Shown in pieces: positions 43,620 through 52,068 of a DNA stretch of 64,000 nucleotides (positions within the stretch are counted from its first letter, which is position 1; each line of letters starts with the position of its first letter). A program made the translations under genes and the position numbers. The notes below the pieces were generated by a model, which was given only the letters and a program-made list of their open reading frames with translations, had not been told where the DNA came from and searched no databases. The DNA lies in the NCBI RefSeq assembly GCF_003855095.1, contig NZ_CP033972.1:3348001-3412000 (forward strand), given 5' to 3'. Source of the DNA: Gordonia insulae (lineage in GTDB: Bacteria; Actinomycetota; Actinomycetes; Mycobacteriales; Mycobacteriaceae).

Positions 43620-44456
43620 TCAGCACGCCCGACGGCGATGGATCTGCTGACGCATGATCCGCTGGATGTCGGCGTAGGTGGCCTCCCATTGCCGGAAGAC
43701 CTGACCATAGGTGAGGCGGAGCGGGATGTAGCCATCCGCGACCAACAACCGATCCCGACGACGGTCGGATTCGTAGTTCGTCACACCCGTGTGGTGGTCG
43801 CGGCTGTCGAGTTCGACCGCGAGCCGCTCCCCGACGAGCAGATCGATGTGCCCGACACCGGGGACGTGCTGCTGGACCTCGACGGTCTCCCCGGCCGCGC
43901 GAAGCCTGAGCCGCACCGCGGTCTCGGTGCCGGATCCGGCCAATTTGTCGCGCCTCTCGATCAGCCGACGTATCGAGTCCGGAGAATGCCGGAATTCGGT
44001 CCTCAGCTGCTCTTCCGTGAGCTTCCCGTGATGCATCGCCGAATCGCACAGGATCACGAAATCCTCGGCGGAACAACACCGCGCGGCGTAGTGCAGCGCG
44101 GTCATCACATCGTCGATCGCGCCGACTGCCGGCGTCGGCCGACCGTGGCGTCGGCACCGATCATGGGATTGCCGGCGTCCATATCGTGTGACGCGCGAAT
44201 GCACACCCTCGTGTCCCTCTGGGATCCACAGACCGTGCCGGGTCAGCGCGGTGATGCACGTGACGAGGCACCCGTCCTCGACCGTGCTCACCACCTCGAG
44301 ATCCGCATCGAACGTTGCGTACCAGCCGTGCCGGAGGCGTCTGAGCACGTCTGCGTCCACCGCCCGACGGATCGCTTCTTCGCTCTGTCCCGACTCGAGC
44401 AACTGGCGCGTGGAGACCACGCCACCGAACTTCTCGATCACTGCGTCATAGTCCAC
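43620..44456 (-). CDS. AbiEi-like antitoxin-type N-domain with DUF559 nuclease-like C-domain
   Basis: This 278-residue protein starts at GTG 44456 with no clear ribosome-binding site. The N-terminus (GGVVSTRQLLESGQSEEAIR and VLRRLRHGWYATFDAD) is the winged helix of AbiEi/type IV antitoxin-like proteins. The C-terminus (ETAVRLRLRAAGETVEVQQH, HIDLLVGERLAVELDSRDHH, RRRDRLLVADGYIPLRLTY) is a DUF559/Vsr-like PD-(D/E)xK nuclease fold with D-x-E-x-D residues kept. No AbiEii toxin gene is adjacent. Such fusions are common, poorly understood actinobacterial proteins, possibly defence or mobile-element related. It is framed by two structured repeats. Confidence 0.75.
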   Translation of the reverse strand: MDYDAVIEKFGGVVSTRQLLESGQSEEAIRRAVDADVLRRLRHGWYATFDADLEVVSTVEDGCLVTCITALTRHGLWIPEGHEGVHSRVTRYGRRQSHDRCRRHGRPTPAVGAIDDVMTALHYAARCCSAEDFVILCDSAMHHGKLTEEQLRTEFRHSPDSIRRLIERRDKLAGSGTETAVRLRLRAAGETVEVQQHVPGVGHIDLLVGERLAVELDSRDHHTGVTNYESDRRRDRLLVADGYIPLRLTYGQVFRQWEATYADIQRIMRQQIHRRRAC

Positions 44457-44590
44457 GACGACGAGCGTGACCGGATGTCAGTCGAATTCCGGACCCGAGA
44501 TCTCAGATTGTCGAGATCTGGGGATGAATATCCACCGGTGGATAGATGGGAGGCTGACCCGGCACACACCGTCGCAATCCGTCCCTCCAC

Positions 44591-44760
44591 CCGGAAATGC
44601 GCCCCCTGCAGAGGCGCCGACGACACAGTGTCGATGGTCCCTCTGCAGGAGGCGCATTTCCGGGGCGGTTTTCCTGGGTGGCTCCCCGGGTGTACTGCAG
44701 GGGGCGGGTCTCCGAGGCACACTTCCGGGGCGGCTTCCCGGCAGAGTTTCCCGACGACCC
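44591..44760. repeat. structured palindromic repeat, copy 2 (upstream of AbiEi/DUF559 gene)
   Basis: Arms of 24 bp (44591-44614 and 44640-44663) pair at 23 of 24 positions. Their 25-nt spacer contains the inner palindrome CGACACAGTGTCG (44621-44633). A second block of related GC-rich text (CTGCAGGGGGCGGGTCTCCG; CTTCCGGGGCGGCTTCCCGG) follows to 44760. It shares CCGGAAATGCGCCC and CTGCAGG-GG-GCAT-TCCGGGG with copy 1. The 316-bp gap before glxD holds only this repeat that I can support. Confidence 0.7.
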
Positions 44761-44772
44761 CTCACCAACCGA

Positions 44773-46104
44773 TCAGAACCCCTGCCCTGGAATCCAACTC
44801 GTGCCGGCCAGCGGCACGCGTGCCATCGCCGACGCCTCGATGGTGATCGCCACCAGGTCCTCCGGCTCGAGGTGCTGCAGATGCGCCTTGCCGCAGGCAC
44901 GCGCGATGGTCTGCGCCTCCATCGTCATCACGCGCAGGAAGTTGGCCAGCCGACGGCCACCCTCGACCGGGTCGAACCGTGCAGAGAGCTCGGGGTCCTG
45001 CGTGGTGATGCCCGCCGGGTCCCTGCCCTCCTGGAAATCGTCGTAGTAGCCCGCCGCCGAGCCGAGCTCCTCGTACTCTGCCGAGTACCGAGGATCGTTG
45101 TCACCCAGAGCGATCAGCGCCGCGGTTCCGATCGCGACGGCGTCGGCGCCGAGGGCCATGGCCTTGGCGACGTCCGCACCGTTACGAATACCACCCGACA
45201 CGATGAGCTGGACCTCTCGGTGAACTCCCAACTCCTGCAACGCCTGCACGGCCTGCGGGATCGCGGCAAGGGTCGGGATTCCGACATGTTCGATGAAGAC
45301 GTCCTGGGTCGCAGCGGTGCCACCCTGCATGCCGTCGACGACGACGACGTCGGCGCCCGAATGCACGGCCAGCTTCACGTCGTAGTAGGTGCGTGTCGCG
45401 CCGACCTTGACGTAGATCGGCTTCTCCCAGTCGGTGATCTCACGCAGTTCGTTGATCTTGATCGCGAGATCGTCGGGACCGGTCCAGTCGGGATGCCGGC
45501 AGGCGCTGCGCTGATCGATGCCCTCCGGAAGGGTGCGCATCGACGCGACGCGCTCGGAGATCTTCTGACCCAGCAGCATTCCTCCACCGCCGGGTTTGGC
45601 TCCCTGACCCAGCACGATCTCGATCGCATCGGCGCGACGCAGGTCGTCGGGATTCATCCCGTAGCGCGACGGAAGATACTGGTAGACCAGGTTCTTCGAC
45701 TGACCGCGCTCCTCCGGGGTCATCCCGCCGTCCCCGGTGGTGGTCGACGTCCCCACTTCCGACGCGCCGCGACCCAGCGCCTCCTTGGCGCCCGCCGACA
45801 ACGCGCCGAAGCTCATTCCGGCGATGGTGACCGGGGTGTCGAGATGCAAGGGGAACTTGGCATTCCGCGAGCCGAGCACGACGTCGGTGTCACAGCGCTC
45901 GCGGTATCCCTCCAACGGGTACCGCGACATCGAGGCACCCAGGAAGAGCAGGTCGTCGAAGTGCGGTAGCTTGCGCTTGGCGCCCCAGCCGCGGATGTCG
46001 TAGATGCCGGTGTCGGCGGCCCGCTGGATGGCGGCGATGGTGGTGCGGTCGAAGGTGGCGGACTCGCGGAGCCCGCGCTGTTCGACGGACAGATTGTCGG
46101 TCAT
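44773..46104 (-). CDS. glxD: FMN-binding glutamate synthase-like protein (GlxD/MgsC)
   Basis: This 443-residue protein starts at ATG 46104 with GGAG upstream. It is the FMN-dependent synthase domain of glutamate synthase as a separate protein, with GMSFGALSAGAKEALGRGAS, GEGAKPGGGG-type GQGAKPGGGGMLLG, VVVDGMQGGTAAT and QLIVSGGIRNGADVAKAMAL. In Rhizobium (GlxD) and Methylobacterium (MgsC, N-methylglutamate synthase) this part joins ammonia or methylamine to 2-oxoglutarate or glutamate. It is last of four genes glnT-glxB-glxC-glxD. Confidence 0.9.
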   Translation of the reverse strand: MTDNLSVEQRGLRESATFDRTTIAAIQRAADTGIYDIRGWGAKRKLPHFDDLLFLGASMSRYPLEGYRERCDTDVVLGSRNAKFPLHLDTPVTIAGMSFGALSAGAKEALGRGASEVGTSTTTGDGGMTPEERGQSKNLVYQYLPSRYGMNPDDLRRADAIEIVLGQGAKPGGGGMLLGQKISERVASMRTLPEGIDQRSACRHPDWTGPDDLAIKINELREITDWEKPIYVKVGATRTYYDVKLAVHSGADVVVVDGMQGGTAATQDVFIEHVGIPTLAAIPQAVQALQELGVHREVQLIVSGGIRNGADVAKAMALGADAVAIGTAALIALGDNDPRYSAEYEELGSAAGYYDDFQEGRDPAGITTQDPELSARFDPVEGGRRLANFLRVMTMEAQTIARACGKAHLQHLEPEDLVAITIEASAMARVPLAGTSWIPGQGF

Positions 46105-46121
46105 GGTGTTCTCCGAGGTCC

Positions 46122-46817
46122 TCAGTAGGCCGACGTGTTGTCGACGTGGAAGTGGTAGAGCTCGCGGGCCGACCCGTATCGGGTGTAGTCCTTCGGGTCG
46201 TCGTCCTTGAACCCGGCGGCCTTGAGCAGGCCGGCCAGTTCGTCGAGATGCTCGGCGCGCATCGGCTTCGCGATGCAGTCGGCACCGAGGGAGCCGACGT
46301 CACCACGCACATAGATCCGCGTCTCGTAGATCGAATCACCCAGCCCGTCACCGGCATTGCCGCGGATGACGAGGCGTCCGGCCTGCGCCATGAACGCACT
46401 GTTGTGGCCGACGTCGCCGCCGACGACGATGTCGACACCCTTCATAGAGATCCCACAACGCGCGGCCGCGTCGCCCTCGACGACGAGGAGACCGCCATGC
46501 GCGGTCGCCCCGGCCGACTGCGAGGCGTTGCCCTTGACGACAACGGTCCCGCTCATCATGTTCTCGGCCACACCGGTTCCCGCGTTGCCGTTGATGGTGA
46601 TCTCCGCCTGCTGGTTCATACCGGCGGCGTAATAGCCGACGTGTCCGTCGACGGTGATCTTCACCGGTGCGTTGACACCGGCCGCGACACTGTGCGCCCC
46701 GGAGGGGTTCTCGACGAGGATCTCACCGGAGATGTCGTCAGCGTGCAGCGCGGCGTTGATCTCCCGCAAGGGGGTCGTGGCGAGATCGAATGTGTGATGG
46801 GGATTCAGCGTGTCCAT
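46122..46817 (-). CDS. glxC: GXGXG-domain glutamate synthase subunit (GlxC/MgsB)
   Basis: This 231-residue protein starts at ATG 46817, overlapping the glxB end by 13 nt. It consists of the right-handed beta-helix GXGXG domain of glutamate synthase, with repeats such as VKITVDGHVGYYAAGMNQQA, ITINGNAGTGVAENMMSGTV, VVKGNASQSAGATAHGGLLV and VIRGNAGDGLGDSIYETRIY. This domain links the amidotransferase and FMN domains and has no catalytic residues of its own. It completes the three-piece synthase with GlxB and GlxD. Confidence 0.9.
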   Translation of the reverse strand: MDTLNPHHTFDLATTPLREINAALHADDISGEILVENPSGAHSVAAGVNAPVKITVDGHVGYYAAGMNQQAEITINGNAGTGVAENMMSGTVVVKGNASQSAGATAHGGLLVVEGDAAARCGISMKGVDIVVGGDVGHNSAFMAQAGRLVIRGNAGDGLGDSIYETRIYVRGDVGSLGADCIAKPMRAEHLDELAGLLKAAGFKDDDPKDYTRYGSARELYHFHVDNTSAY

Positions 46818-47710
46818 GCGTAGACCACCTCCGGCTCGGGTTCCCAGATACGTGCGTCGGCGACGCCGGGCAGGTGGGCCAGGGCGCGGTACTCGCTGGC
46901 CATGGCGACCCAGTCGTCGGTCTCGGCGATGACCGCCGGCTTGCATGCGATGGCGTCGCGCACCACCGCGAACGAATCGTGATTCGAGACGAGCAGGGTG
47001 TAGAAGCCGTCGAAGGTGGCGCACACCTCTTTCAGTGCGGTCTCGACGTCCTTGCCCTGTGCGAGCTGATGAGCGACGAAGCGTGCACCCACCTCCGTGT
47101 CGTTCTCGCTGTCGAACTCGACACCGACAGCACGCAATTCACGACGGATGGTCGCATGGTTGGAGAACGAGCCGTTGTGCACCAGGCACTGCTCGGGTCC
47201 GACGGCGAACGGATGTGCGCCCGACGGGGTCACGGCAGACTCGGTGGCCATACGGGTGTGTCCGACACCCTGCCAGCCGCTCGCGTTCGACAATCCCCAC
47301 GCCTGCACCAGATCACGCGGCGCACCGACGCCCTTGAGGACCGTCAGGTCGGCACCGAAACCGGCGACGAGAGCGTCCGGGTACACCGTGATGGCCGTCG
47401 CGAGGAGGATCTCCGAGTCGACCTCCGCGCTGAGCACCAGCGTGTCGTCGACGAGCCGACCCGCGACCTCGCTCCCCAGTGCCGCTCCGACGGCGGCGGT
47501 CGCGGCATCGAGTTCGGCTGCACCGACGCCGGTTTCGAGCAGCGACACACAGCCCTGCCCAGCAGGTGACCAGGTCGGATCACCGTAGATGGCGATGCCG
47601 GCCGAATCGGCGCCACGGTCCTGCATCTCGCCCAGCATCTGGCCGAGGAGCTCACCGAGGCGAGGATGGAGTTCGGGGTTGCGCAGGTGCAACCCGACGA
47701 TTCCGCACAT
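46805..47710 (-). CDS. glxB: class II glutamine amidotransferase subunit (GlxB/MgsA)
   Basis: This 301-residue protein starts at ATG 47710 with GGAAAG upstream. The N-terminal nucleophile Cys2 (MCGIVGLHL) and the motifs GVGHTRMATESAV, HPFAVGPEQCLVHNGSFSNH and ENDTEVGARF are those of Ntn amidotransferases like GltB's N-domain. It releases ammonia from glutamine, or in the N-methylglutamate version handles gamma-glutamylmethylamide. It sits directly downstream of glnT. Confidence 0.9.
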   Translation of the reverse strand: MCGIVGLHLRNPELHPRLGELLGQMLGEMQDRGADSAGIAIYGDPTWSPAGQGCVSLLETGVGAAELDAATAAVGAALGSEVAGRLVDDTLVLSAEVDSEILLATAITVYPDALVAGFGADLTVLKGVGAPRDLVQAWGLSNASGWQGVGHTRMATESAVTPSGAHPFAVGPEQCLVHNGSFSNHATIRRELRAVGVEFDSENDTEVGARFVAHQLAQGKDVETALKEVCATFDGFYTLLVSNHDSFAVVRDAIACKPAVIAETDDWVAMASEYRALAHLPGVADARIWEPEPEVVYAWTR

Positions 47711-47731
47711 GTGTTGGCTTTCCTGTTCTGT

Positions 47732-49078
47732 CTAGAAGGCGGTCAGGTAGTTGTCGATCTCCCACGGCGACACCGCGGAGTGCCAGGTGAAGAACTCCTC
47801 GCGCTTGAGGTGAGAGAAGTACTGCGAGACGGTGTTCTGCGCCTCCGGCCAGTCGTCGGGCAGCGCGGCGTCGAGGGTTGCGGACACCACCGGGTCGTTC
47901 TCGAGCGCCTCGACGGCGTGCAGCAGGGTGAGCGGCAGCTCGTCGACGTGATCGGGGCAGGTGCCCAGCGGGCCCGGGTCCAGGCTGCGCTTGATGCCGT
48001 CGAGCCCGGCACCCAATGCCGCGGCGATGGCGAGATACGGATTGGCCGAACCATCGCCGCCGCGCAGCTCTGCGCGCTGGGCGTCGGGGATGCGGACGTA
48101 GTGCGTGCGGTCGTTGCCTCCGTAGGTGGCCCGCCGCGGCGCCCACGAGGCACCCGAGCGGGTGGCGGTGGCCCCGGTTCGCTTGTAGGAGTTGACCGTC
48201 GGTGCCATGACCGCCTGCAGGGCGGGTGCATGTTCGAGCACGCCGCCGACGAAACCGTAGGCCTCTGGGGACAGGCCCAGGCCGCGCACGTCGTCGGCCT
48301 CGATGCCGGGGAAGACCGGTTTGCCCGCCGATGTCAGGGACAGGTGCAAGTGCAGCCCCGATCCGGTCCGCTCGGCGAACGGCTTGGGCATGAAGGTGGC
48401 GACCATGCCGCGTTCGGCGGCGATGGTCGACAGCAGATAGCGCAGGGTGACCACCCGGTCGGCAGTGGTGAGGGCATCGGCGTACTGGAAGTTCTGTTCG
48501 AACTGGCCGTTGCCGTCCTCGTGGTCGTTGGCGTAGTTGCCCCACCCGAGCTGGTTCATCGCAGTGGACACCGCGGTCAGGTGGTCATACATGCGGGTCA
48601 GACCGCGCACGTCGTAGCAGGGCTGATTCGAGTCGTCGGCGTCGTCGGCGGTGACCAGCGAACCGTCGGCGGCACGCTTGAGCAGGAAGTACTCGACCTC
48701 GGCGCCGACCCACGGCTCGAAGCCGGCGTCGGCGGTCTGCGCGATGAGCGACTTGAGGATGTTGCGCGGCGCGAACGGCCACGGCTTGCCCTCCACGTGC
48801 GGATCGCAATGGACAAGAGCCAGTCCCTCTTTGATGAACGGGATCGGAGTGAAGGACGCGACGTCGGGGATCGCGACGAGGTCGGGGTCCTTCGGCTCCT
48901 GGCCGATCGCGCCCACCGCGTATCCGGCGAAGCCCACTCCGTCGTTCGCGAGTTCCTCGACGGCCTCGACGGGCACGAGCTTGGCACAGGGCTTGCCGCG
49001 GAGGTCGACGAACATGGCGAGGATGAACGTGGTCCCCGACGCCGCGCAGAGGTCGGCGAGTTCGTTGCGGTCGGTCAT
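47732..49078 (-). CDS. glnT: type III glutamine synthetase / gamma-glutamylmethylamide synthetase
   Basis: This 448-residue enzyme starts at ATG 49078 with GGAG upstream. It has the GS fold with FVGAEVEYFLL-type GAEVEYFLLKR (metal ligands), NGQFEQNFQYADALTTADRV, GSGLHLHLSL, APTVNSYKRTG and ELRGGDGSANPYL. It belongs to the GlnT/GmaS branch and is not close to GlnA. GlnT makes glutamine, while GmaS ligates methylamine to glutamate; the sequence alone does not separate them. Linkage to glxBCD fits a methylamine or other amine assimilation route. Confidence 0.9.
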   Translation of the reverse strand: MTDRNELADLCAASGTTFILAMFVDLRGKPCAKLVPVEAVEELANDGVGFAGYAVGAIGQEPKDPDLVAIPDVASFTPIPFIKEGLALVHCDPHVEGKPWPFAPRNILKSLIAQTADAGFEPWVGAEVEYFLLKRAADGSLVTADDADDSNQPCYDVRGLTRMYDHLTAVSTAMNQLGWGNYANDHEDGNGQFEQNFQYADALTTADRVVTLRYLLSTIAAERGMVATFMPKPFAERTGSGLHLHLSLTSAGKPVFPGIEADDVRGLGLSPEAYGFVGGVLEHAPALQAVMAPTVNSYKRTGATATRSGASWAPRRATYGGNDRTHYVRIPDAQRAELRGGDGSANPYLAIAAALGAGLDGIKRSLDPGPLGTCPDHVDELPLTLLHAVEALENDPVVSATLDAALPDDWPEAQNTVSQYFSHLKREEFFTWHSAVSPWEIDNYLTAF

Positions 49079-49108
49079 GAGGTTTCTCCGATGTGAGGTG
49101 TCGAGATC

Positions 49109-49151
49109 AGTATGTCTGCTGTTAGGAAACTTTGTCTACACCGAGTAGACA
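49109..49151 (-). promoter_or_regulatory. glnT promoter with palindromic operator over the -35
   Basis: The perfect palindrome TGTCTAC-ACCGA-GTAGACA (49133-49151) supplies TAGACA on the minus strand (49138-49133), 18 nt before CATACT (49114-49109). An operator over the -35 implies repression. The regulator is not identified; the adjacent LysR protein has a different site. Confidence 0.5.
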
Positions 49152-49204
49152 GTCCCCATATTTCGATCCCGTTACATCGTCATGAGTGCTGTGTGTCCAT
49201 CAGA

Positions 49205-50092
49205 TCAGCCGTCCACGCGTTGTGCCGCCCGCAGGCATTCGATGAAGCCCTCGACCGCCGGATTCGTGACGTCGGAGCGGCGTGCGATCACCAATGCAGT
49301 CGTCGGGGCGCCTGCGATGGGCCGGATGACCACGTCTGCGGGCCGGAATCGCGACACCGACGCCGGGAGGATCGAGATCCCCACACCCGCGGACACCAGG
49401 CCGACGACCGTCTCGTGGTGAATCGCTTCCTGGACGACATCCGGCTCGGCGCCGACCGTCGCGAACATGGCCCAGATCTGCGCCACATATGCCGGCATGA
49501 GGTCGTTCGGGAACAGGATCAGACGCTCGCCGACGAGGTCACGGACATCGACCTCCGACCGCAGCGCCAACGGGTGTTCCACCGGCACCACGGCGACCAT
49601 CGACTCCTCGAGCAGCGGTTCCACCACGAGTCCCGGTTCCGCACCGCCGGAACGGATCAGCCCGACGTCGAGTGCCCCCGCGGACAGGCCATCGAGTTGT
49701 TCGCGGGTGGTCAGTGGTGAGAGATCGACGCGTACCCCCGGGTGGATCTCTCGGAAGATCCGGAGTCCGGGGGGCAGGACGGTGCCACTGGCAGAACTCA
49801 CGAAACCGACACGGATACGACCCCGTCGCCCCTCCGCGTGATCGCGCGCCTCGATCACCGCGTCGTCCAACTCGGCCAGCAGCCCGTCCACGCGCGCCGC
49901 GAAGACGGTGCCGGCATCGGTCAACGACACGCGTCTGGTCGTGCGGTCGAACAGGCGGGCGCCCACCTCCCGCTCCAGCTCCTTGATGTGCGCGGTGAGC
50001 GGCGGCTGCGAGATGTGCAGTCGGGCCGCGGCACGACCGAAGTGCAGCTCCTCGGCGAGGACACGGAAGTAGCGAAGATGTCGAAGCTCCAT
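49205..50092 (-). CDS. LysR-family regulator
   Basis: This 295-residue protein starts at ATG 50092 (MELRHLRYFRVLAEELHFGR). The HTH continues RAAARLHISQPPLTAHIKEL, and the C-terminus is a type 2 periplasmic-binding-like effector domain (RIRVGFVSSASGTVLPPGLR; EAIHHETVVGLVSAGVGISI). It is divergent from hutD, and a 9-bp-arm palindrome lies between them at a position suited to activation of hutD. The effector is probably an intermediate of the M20/DAO pathway. Confidence 0.9.
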   Translation of the reverse strand: MELRHLRYFRVLAEELHFGRAAARLHISQPPLTAHIKELEREVGARLFDRTTRRVSLTDAGTVFAARVDGLLAELDDAVIEARDHAEGRRGRIRVGFVSSASGTVLPPGLRIFREIHPGVRVDLSPLTTREQLDGLSAGALDVGLIRSGGAEPGLVVEPLLEESMVAVVPVEHPLALRSEVDVRDLVGERLILFPNDLMPAYVAQIWAMFATVGAEPDVVQEAIHHETVVGLVSAGVGISILPASVSRFRPADVVIRPIAGAPTTALVIARRSDVTNPAVEGFIECLRAAQRVDG

Positions 50093-50095
50093 CGA

Positions 50096-50164
50096 ATTAT
50101 TCTGCTTACCAGAATAATAGTCGTCAAATACATATTGGAGTTTTGCCAATCGAGCGCATCTACT
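50096..50164 (+). promoter_or_regulatory. LysR box and hutD promoter
   Basis: ATTATTCTG-CTTAC-CAGAATAAT (50096-50118) is a perfect interrupted palindrome containing T-N11-A. TTGGAG (50135-50140), 18 nt, TCTACT (50159-50164) follows, with 6 nt to the hutD ATG. The transcript would be leaderless, and the palindrome centre would lie about 64 bp upstream of its start, the usual recognition site of LysR activators. Confidence 0.6.
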
Positions 50165-50170
50165 GAGTGC

Positions 50171-50788
50171 ATGACAATCGACTGCGCACCGCCACCCGGT
50201 TCTTCGACGGGGGTGGCGACGGTGATCCGCGTTTCGGAAGTCACCCCGACGGCGTGGCGCAACGGCGGCGGCGTGACGCGGCGCATCGCGACCGGAGGCG
50301 TCGAGCCGACGGACGCCGGTTGGACTCTCAGTCTGGCCGACATCGAAACCCGCTGCCAGTTCTCGACTTTCCCGGGGTTGGTCAGGACCGCGGTGGTGGT
50401 CGGCGACGACCCGGTGGACCTGACGATCGACGGGTTCACCCGCACCCTCGCGCTTCTCGATCGGATCACCTTCTCCGGCGAGGCGGAAGTGCATGCCGAG
50501 CCGACCCGCCGGGCGACCCGCCTGCTCAACCTGATGACGCGACGCGGTTCCCACGAGGGCACGCTGTCCCTGCGCCACCTGCGTGGTACCCACCCACTGG
50601 GCCCCGACGACGGAGTCGCCTGCGTCGTACTCGCCGGCACCCTCACCGTCGCCGGTGCCCGGTTACGTCGTTGGGACACCATCCTTCTGGACGGGGCGCC
50701 GATCGAGGCCGCCGGCGCGGCCACCGTCGCCATTGTCCGCATCCGCCCGATCACCGCCCCGTCGACCGAGGAGGACACCCTCTCGTGA
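50171..50788 (+). CDS. hutD: HutD-family protein
   Basis: This 205-residue cupin-fold protein starts at ATG 50171. HutD motifs seen are TPTAWRNGGGVTRRIAT, WTLSLADIETRCQFSTFPG and LNLMTRRG. HutD is linked genetically to histidine use and may bind formylglutamate or help set the upper limit of hut expression; it is not a known enzyme. No hutH, hutU or hutI is present here. Its stop overlaps the M20 gene start, so both act together. Confidence 0.85.
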   Translation: MTIDCAPPPGSSTGVATVIRVSEVTPTAWRNGGGVTRRIATGGVEPTDAGWTLSLADIETRCQFSTFPGLVRTAVVVGDDPVDLTIDGFTRTLALLDRITFSGEAEVHAEPTRRATRLLNLMTRRGSHEGTLSLRHLRGTHPLGPDDGVACVVLAGTLTVAGARLRRWDTILLDGAPIEAAGAATVAIVRIRPITAPSTEEDTLS

Positions 50789-52068
50789 CCGAGACCCCAT
50801 CACAGACCACCTCGGTGAGCGGCCTGCTCGCAGAGATCGCCCGGATCGGCACGGACAGCGCCCGGGGCGGCTACAGTCGTCCCGTCTACTCCGCCGCCGA
50901 ACTCGAACTGCGGGAATGGTTCACCGCCTCCGCGCGGCAGCGATCGCTCGAGATAGAGGAGGATCGCAACGGCATCATCTGGGCGTGGTGGAACCCGTCG
51001 GGTCTGCCACTCGCCGACGCCGTGGTCACCGGAAGCCATCTCGACTCGGTCCCCGGCGGCGGCGCCTTCGACGGCCCGCTCGGTGTCGCCTCCGCGCTCG
51101 CCGCGATCGATGCCCTCCAGGCGGCCGACCTCCGCCCGACCCGCCCGCTGGCACTCGCCGTGTTCCCCGAGGAGGAGGGTTCGCGCTACGGACTCGCCTG
51201 TCTCGGTTCGCAATTGATGACGGGTGCCGTCACGCCGGAGCGGGCCGCCGCGCTCGTCGACGCCGACGGCACCACCTTCGCGGACCTCGCAGCCCGCAAC
51301 GGTCTCGACCCTCGCGGGATCGGTCGTGACGACGAACGACTCTCGCAGATCGGATGTTTCGTCGAACTCCATGTCGAGCAGGGACGTGGACTGATCGACC
51401 AGGGCCGTGCCATCGCGATCGGATCGTCGATCCTGGGGCATGGACGGTGGCGATTGTCGTTCAGCGGTCAGGGCAATCACGCGGGTACCACCCTGATGAA
51501 CGGTCGACGGGACCCGATGCTCGCCGCGGCCGCCAGCGTGCTCGATGTCCGACGGTTGGGCCGAGCGGTCGAGGGCGCCCGCGCAACGGTCGGGAAACTC
51601 GACCCGATCCCGGGTGGCAGCAACGTGATCGCGTCGCGCGTCGACGTCTGGCTCGACGTGCGGCACGAGGACGATGCGGTGGTCGCCGCCCTGGTCACCG
51701 ATATCGCCGCGGCGGCGCGCGAACACGCCGCGGCCGAGGGATGCGCGGTGACGCTGACCGAAGCCTCGATGAGTCCGCGTGTGGATTTCCATCCCGGTCT
51801 GCGCGGCAGACTGTCGACCATCCTGCCCGACGCACCCATCCTCCCGACCGGTGCCGGCCACGACGCCGGCGTGCTCAAGGAGGAGATCCCCACCGCGATG
51901 CTGTTCGTCCGGAACCCTACGGGGATCTCGCACTCCCCCGACGAATACGTCGAAGACCCCGACGCCGACGCCGGCGGCCATGCACTGGCCACCGTTCTCG
52001 CCGACCTGATCACGTACACGACCTCACCGCCCCAACACTTCCCCCTCATCGAAAGCGATCCCACATGA
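50785..52068 (+). CDS. M20/M28-type zinc amidohydrolase (allantoate amidohydrolase/N-carbamoylase family)
   Basis: This 427-residue enzyme starts at GTG 50785, overlapping hutD. The metal ligands are in TGSHLDSVPGGGAFDGPLGV (His, Asp), FPEEEGSRYG (Glu, Glu) and VELHVEQG (His), and a dimerisation insert SFSGQGNHAGTTLMNGRRDP follows. The family hydrolyses allantoate, N-carbamoyl- and N-formimino-amino acids. In actinobacterial hut loci such proteins replace HutG/HutF as formiminoglutamate hydrolases. Next to HutD that role, or a related N-substituted glutamate, is the best guess. Confidence 0.85.
   Translation: MTETPSQTTSVSGLLAEIARIGTDSARGGYSRPVYSAAELELREWFTASARQRSLEIEEDRNGIIWAWWNPSGLPLADAVVTGSHLDSVPGGGAFDGPLGVASALAAIDALQAADLRPTRPLALAVFPEEEGSRYGLACLGSQLMTGAVTPERAAALVDADGTTFADLAARNGLDPRGIGRDDERLSQIGCFVELHVEQGRGLIDQGRAIAIGSSILGHGRWRLSFSGQGNHAGTTLMNGRRDPMLAAAASVLDVRRLGRAVEGARATVGKLDPIPGGSNVIASRVDVWLDVRHEDDAVVAALVTDIAAAAREHAAAEGCAVTLTEASMSPRVDFHPGLRGRLSTILPDAPILPTGAGHDAGVLKEEIPTAMLFVRNPTGISHSPDEYVEDPDADAGGHALATVLADLITYTTSPPQHFPLIESDPT

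Noticed and set aside
43620..44456. Complete AbiE type IV toxin-antitoxin pair
   Set aside because: No AbiEii nucleotidyltransferase gene is adjacent on either side.
47732..49078. Housekeeping glutamine synthetase GlnA
   Set aside because: Sequence motifs and linkage to glxBCD place it in the GlnT/GmaS branch.
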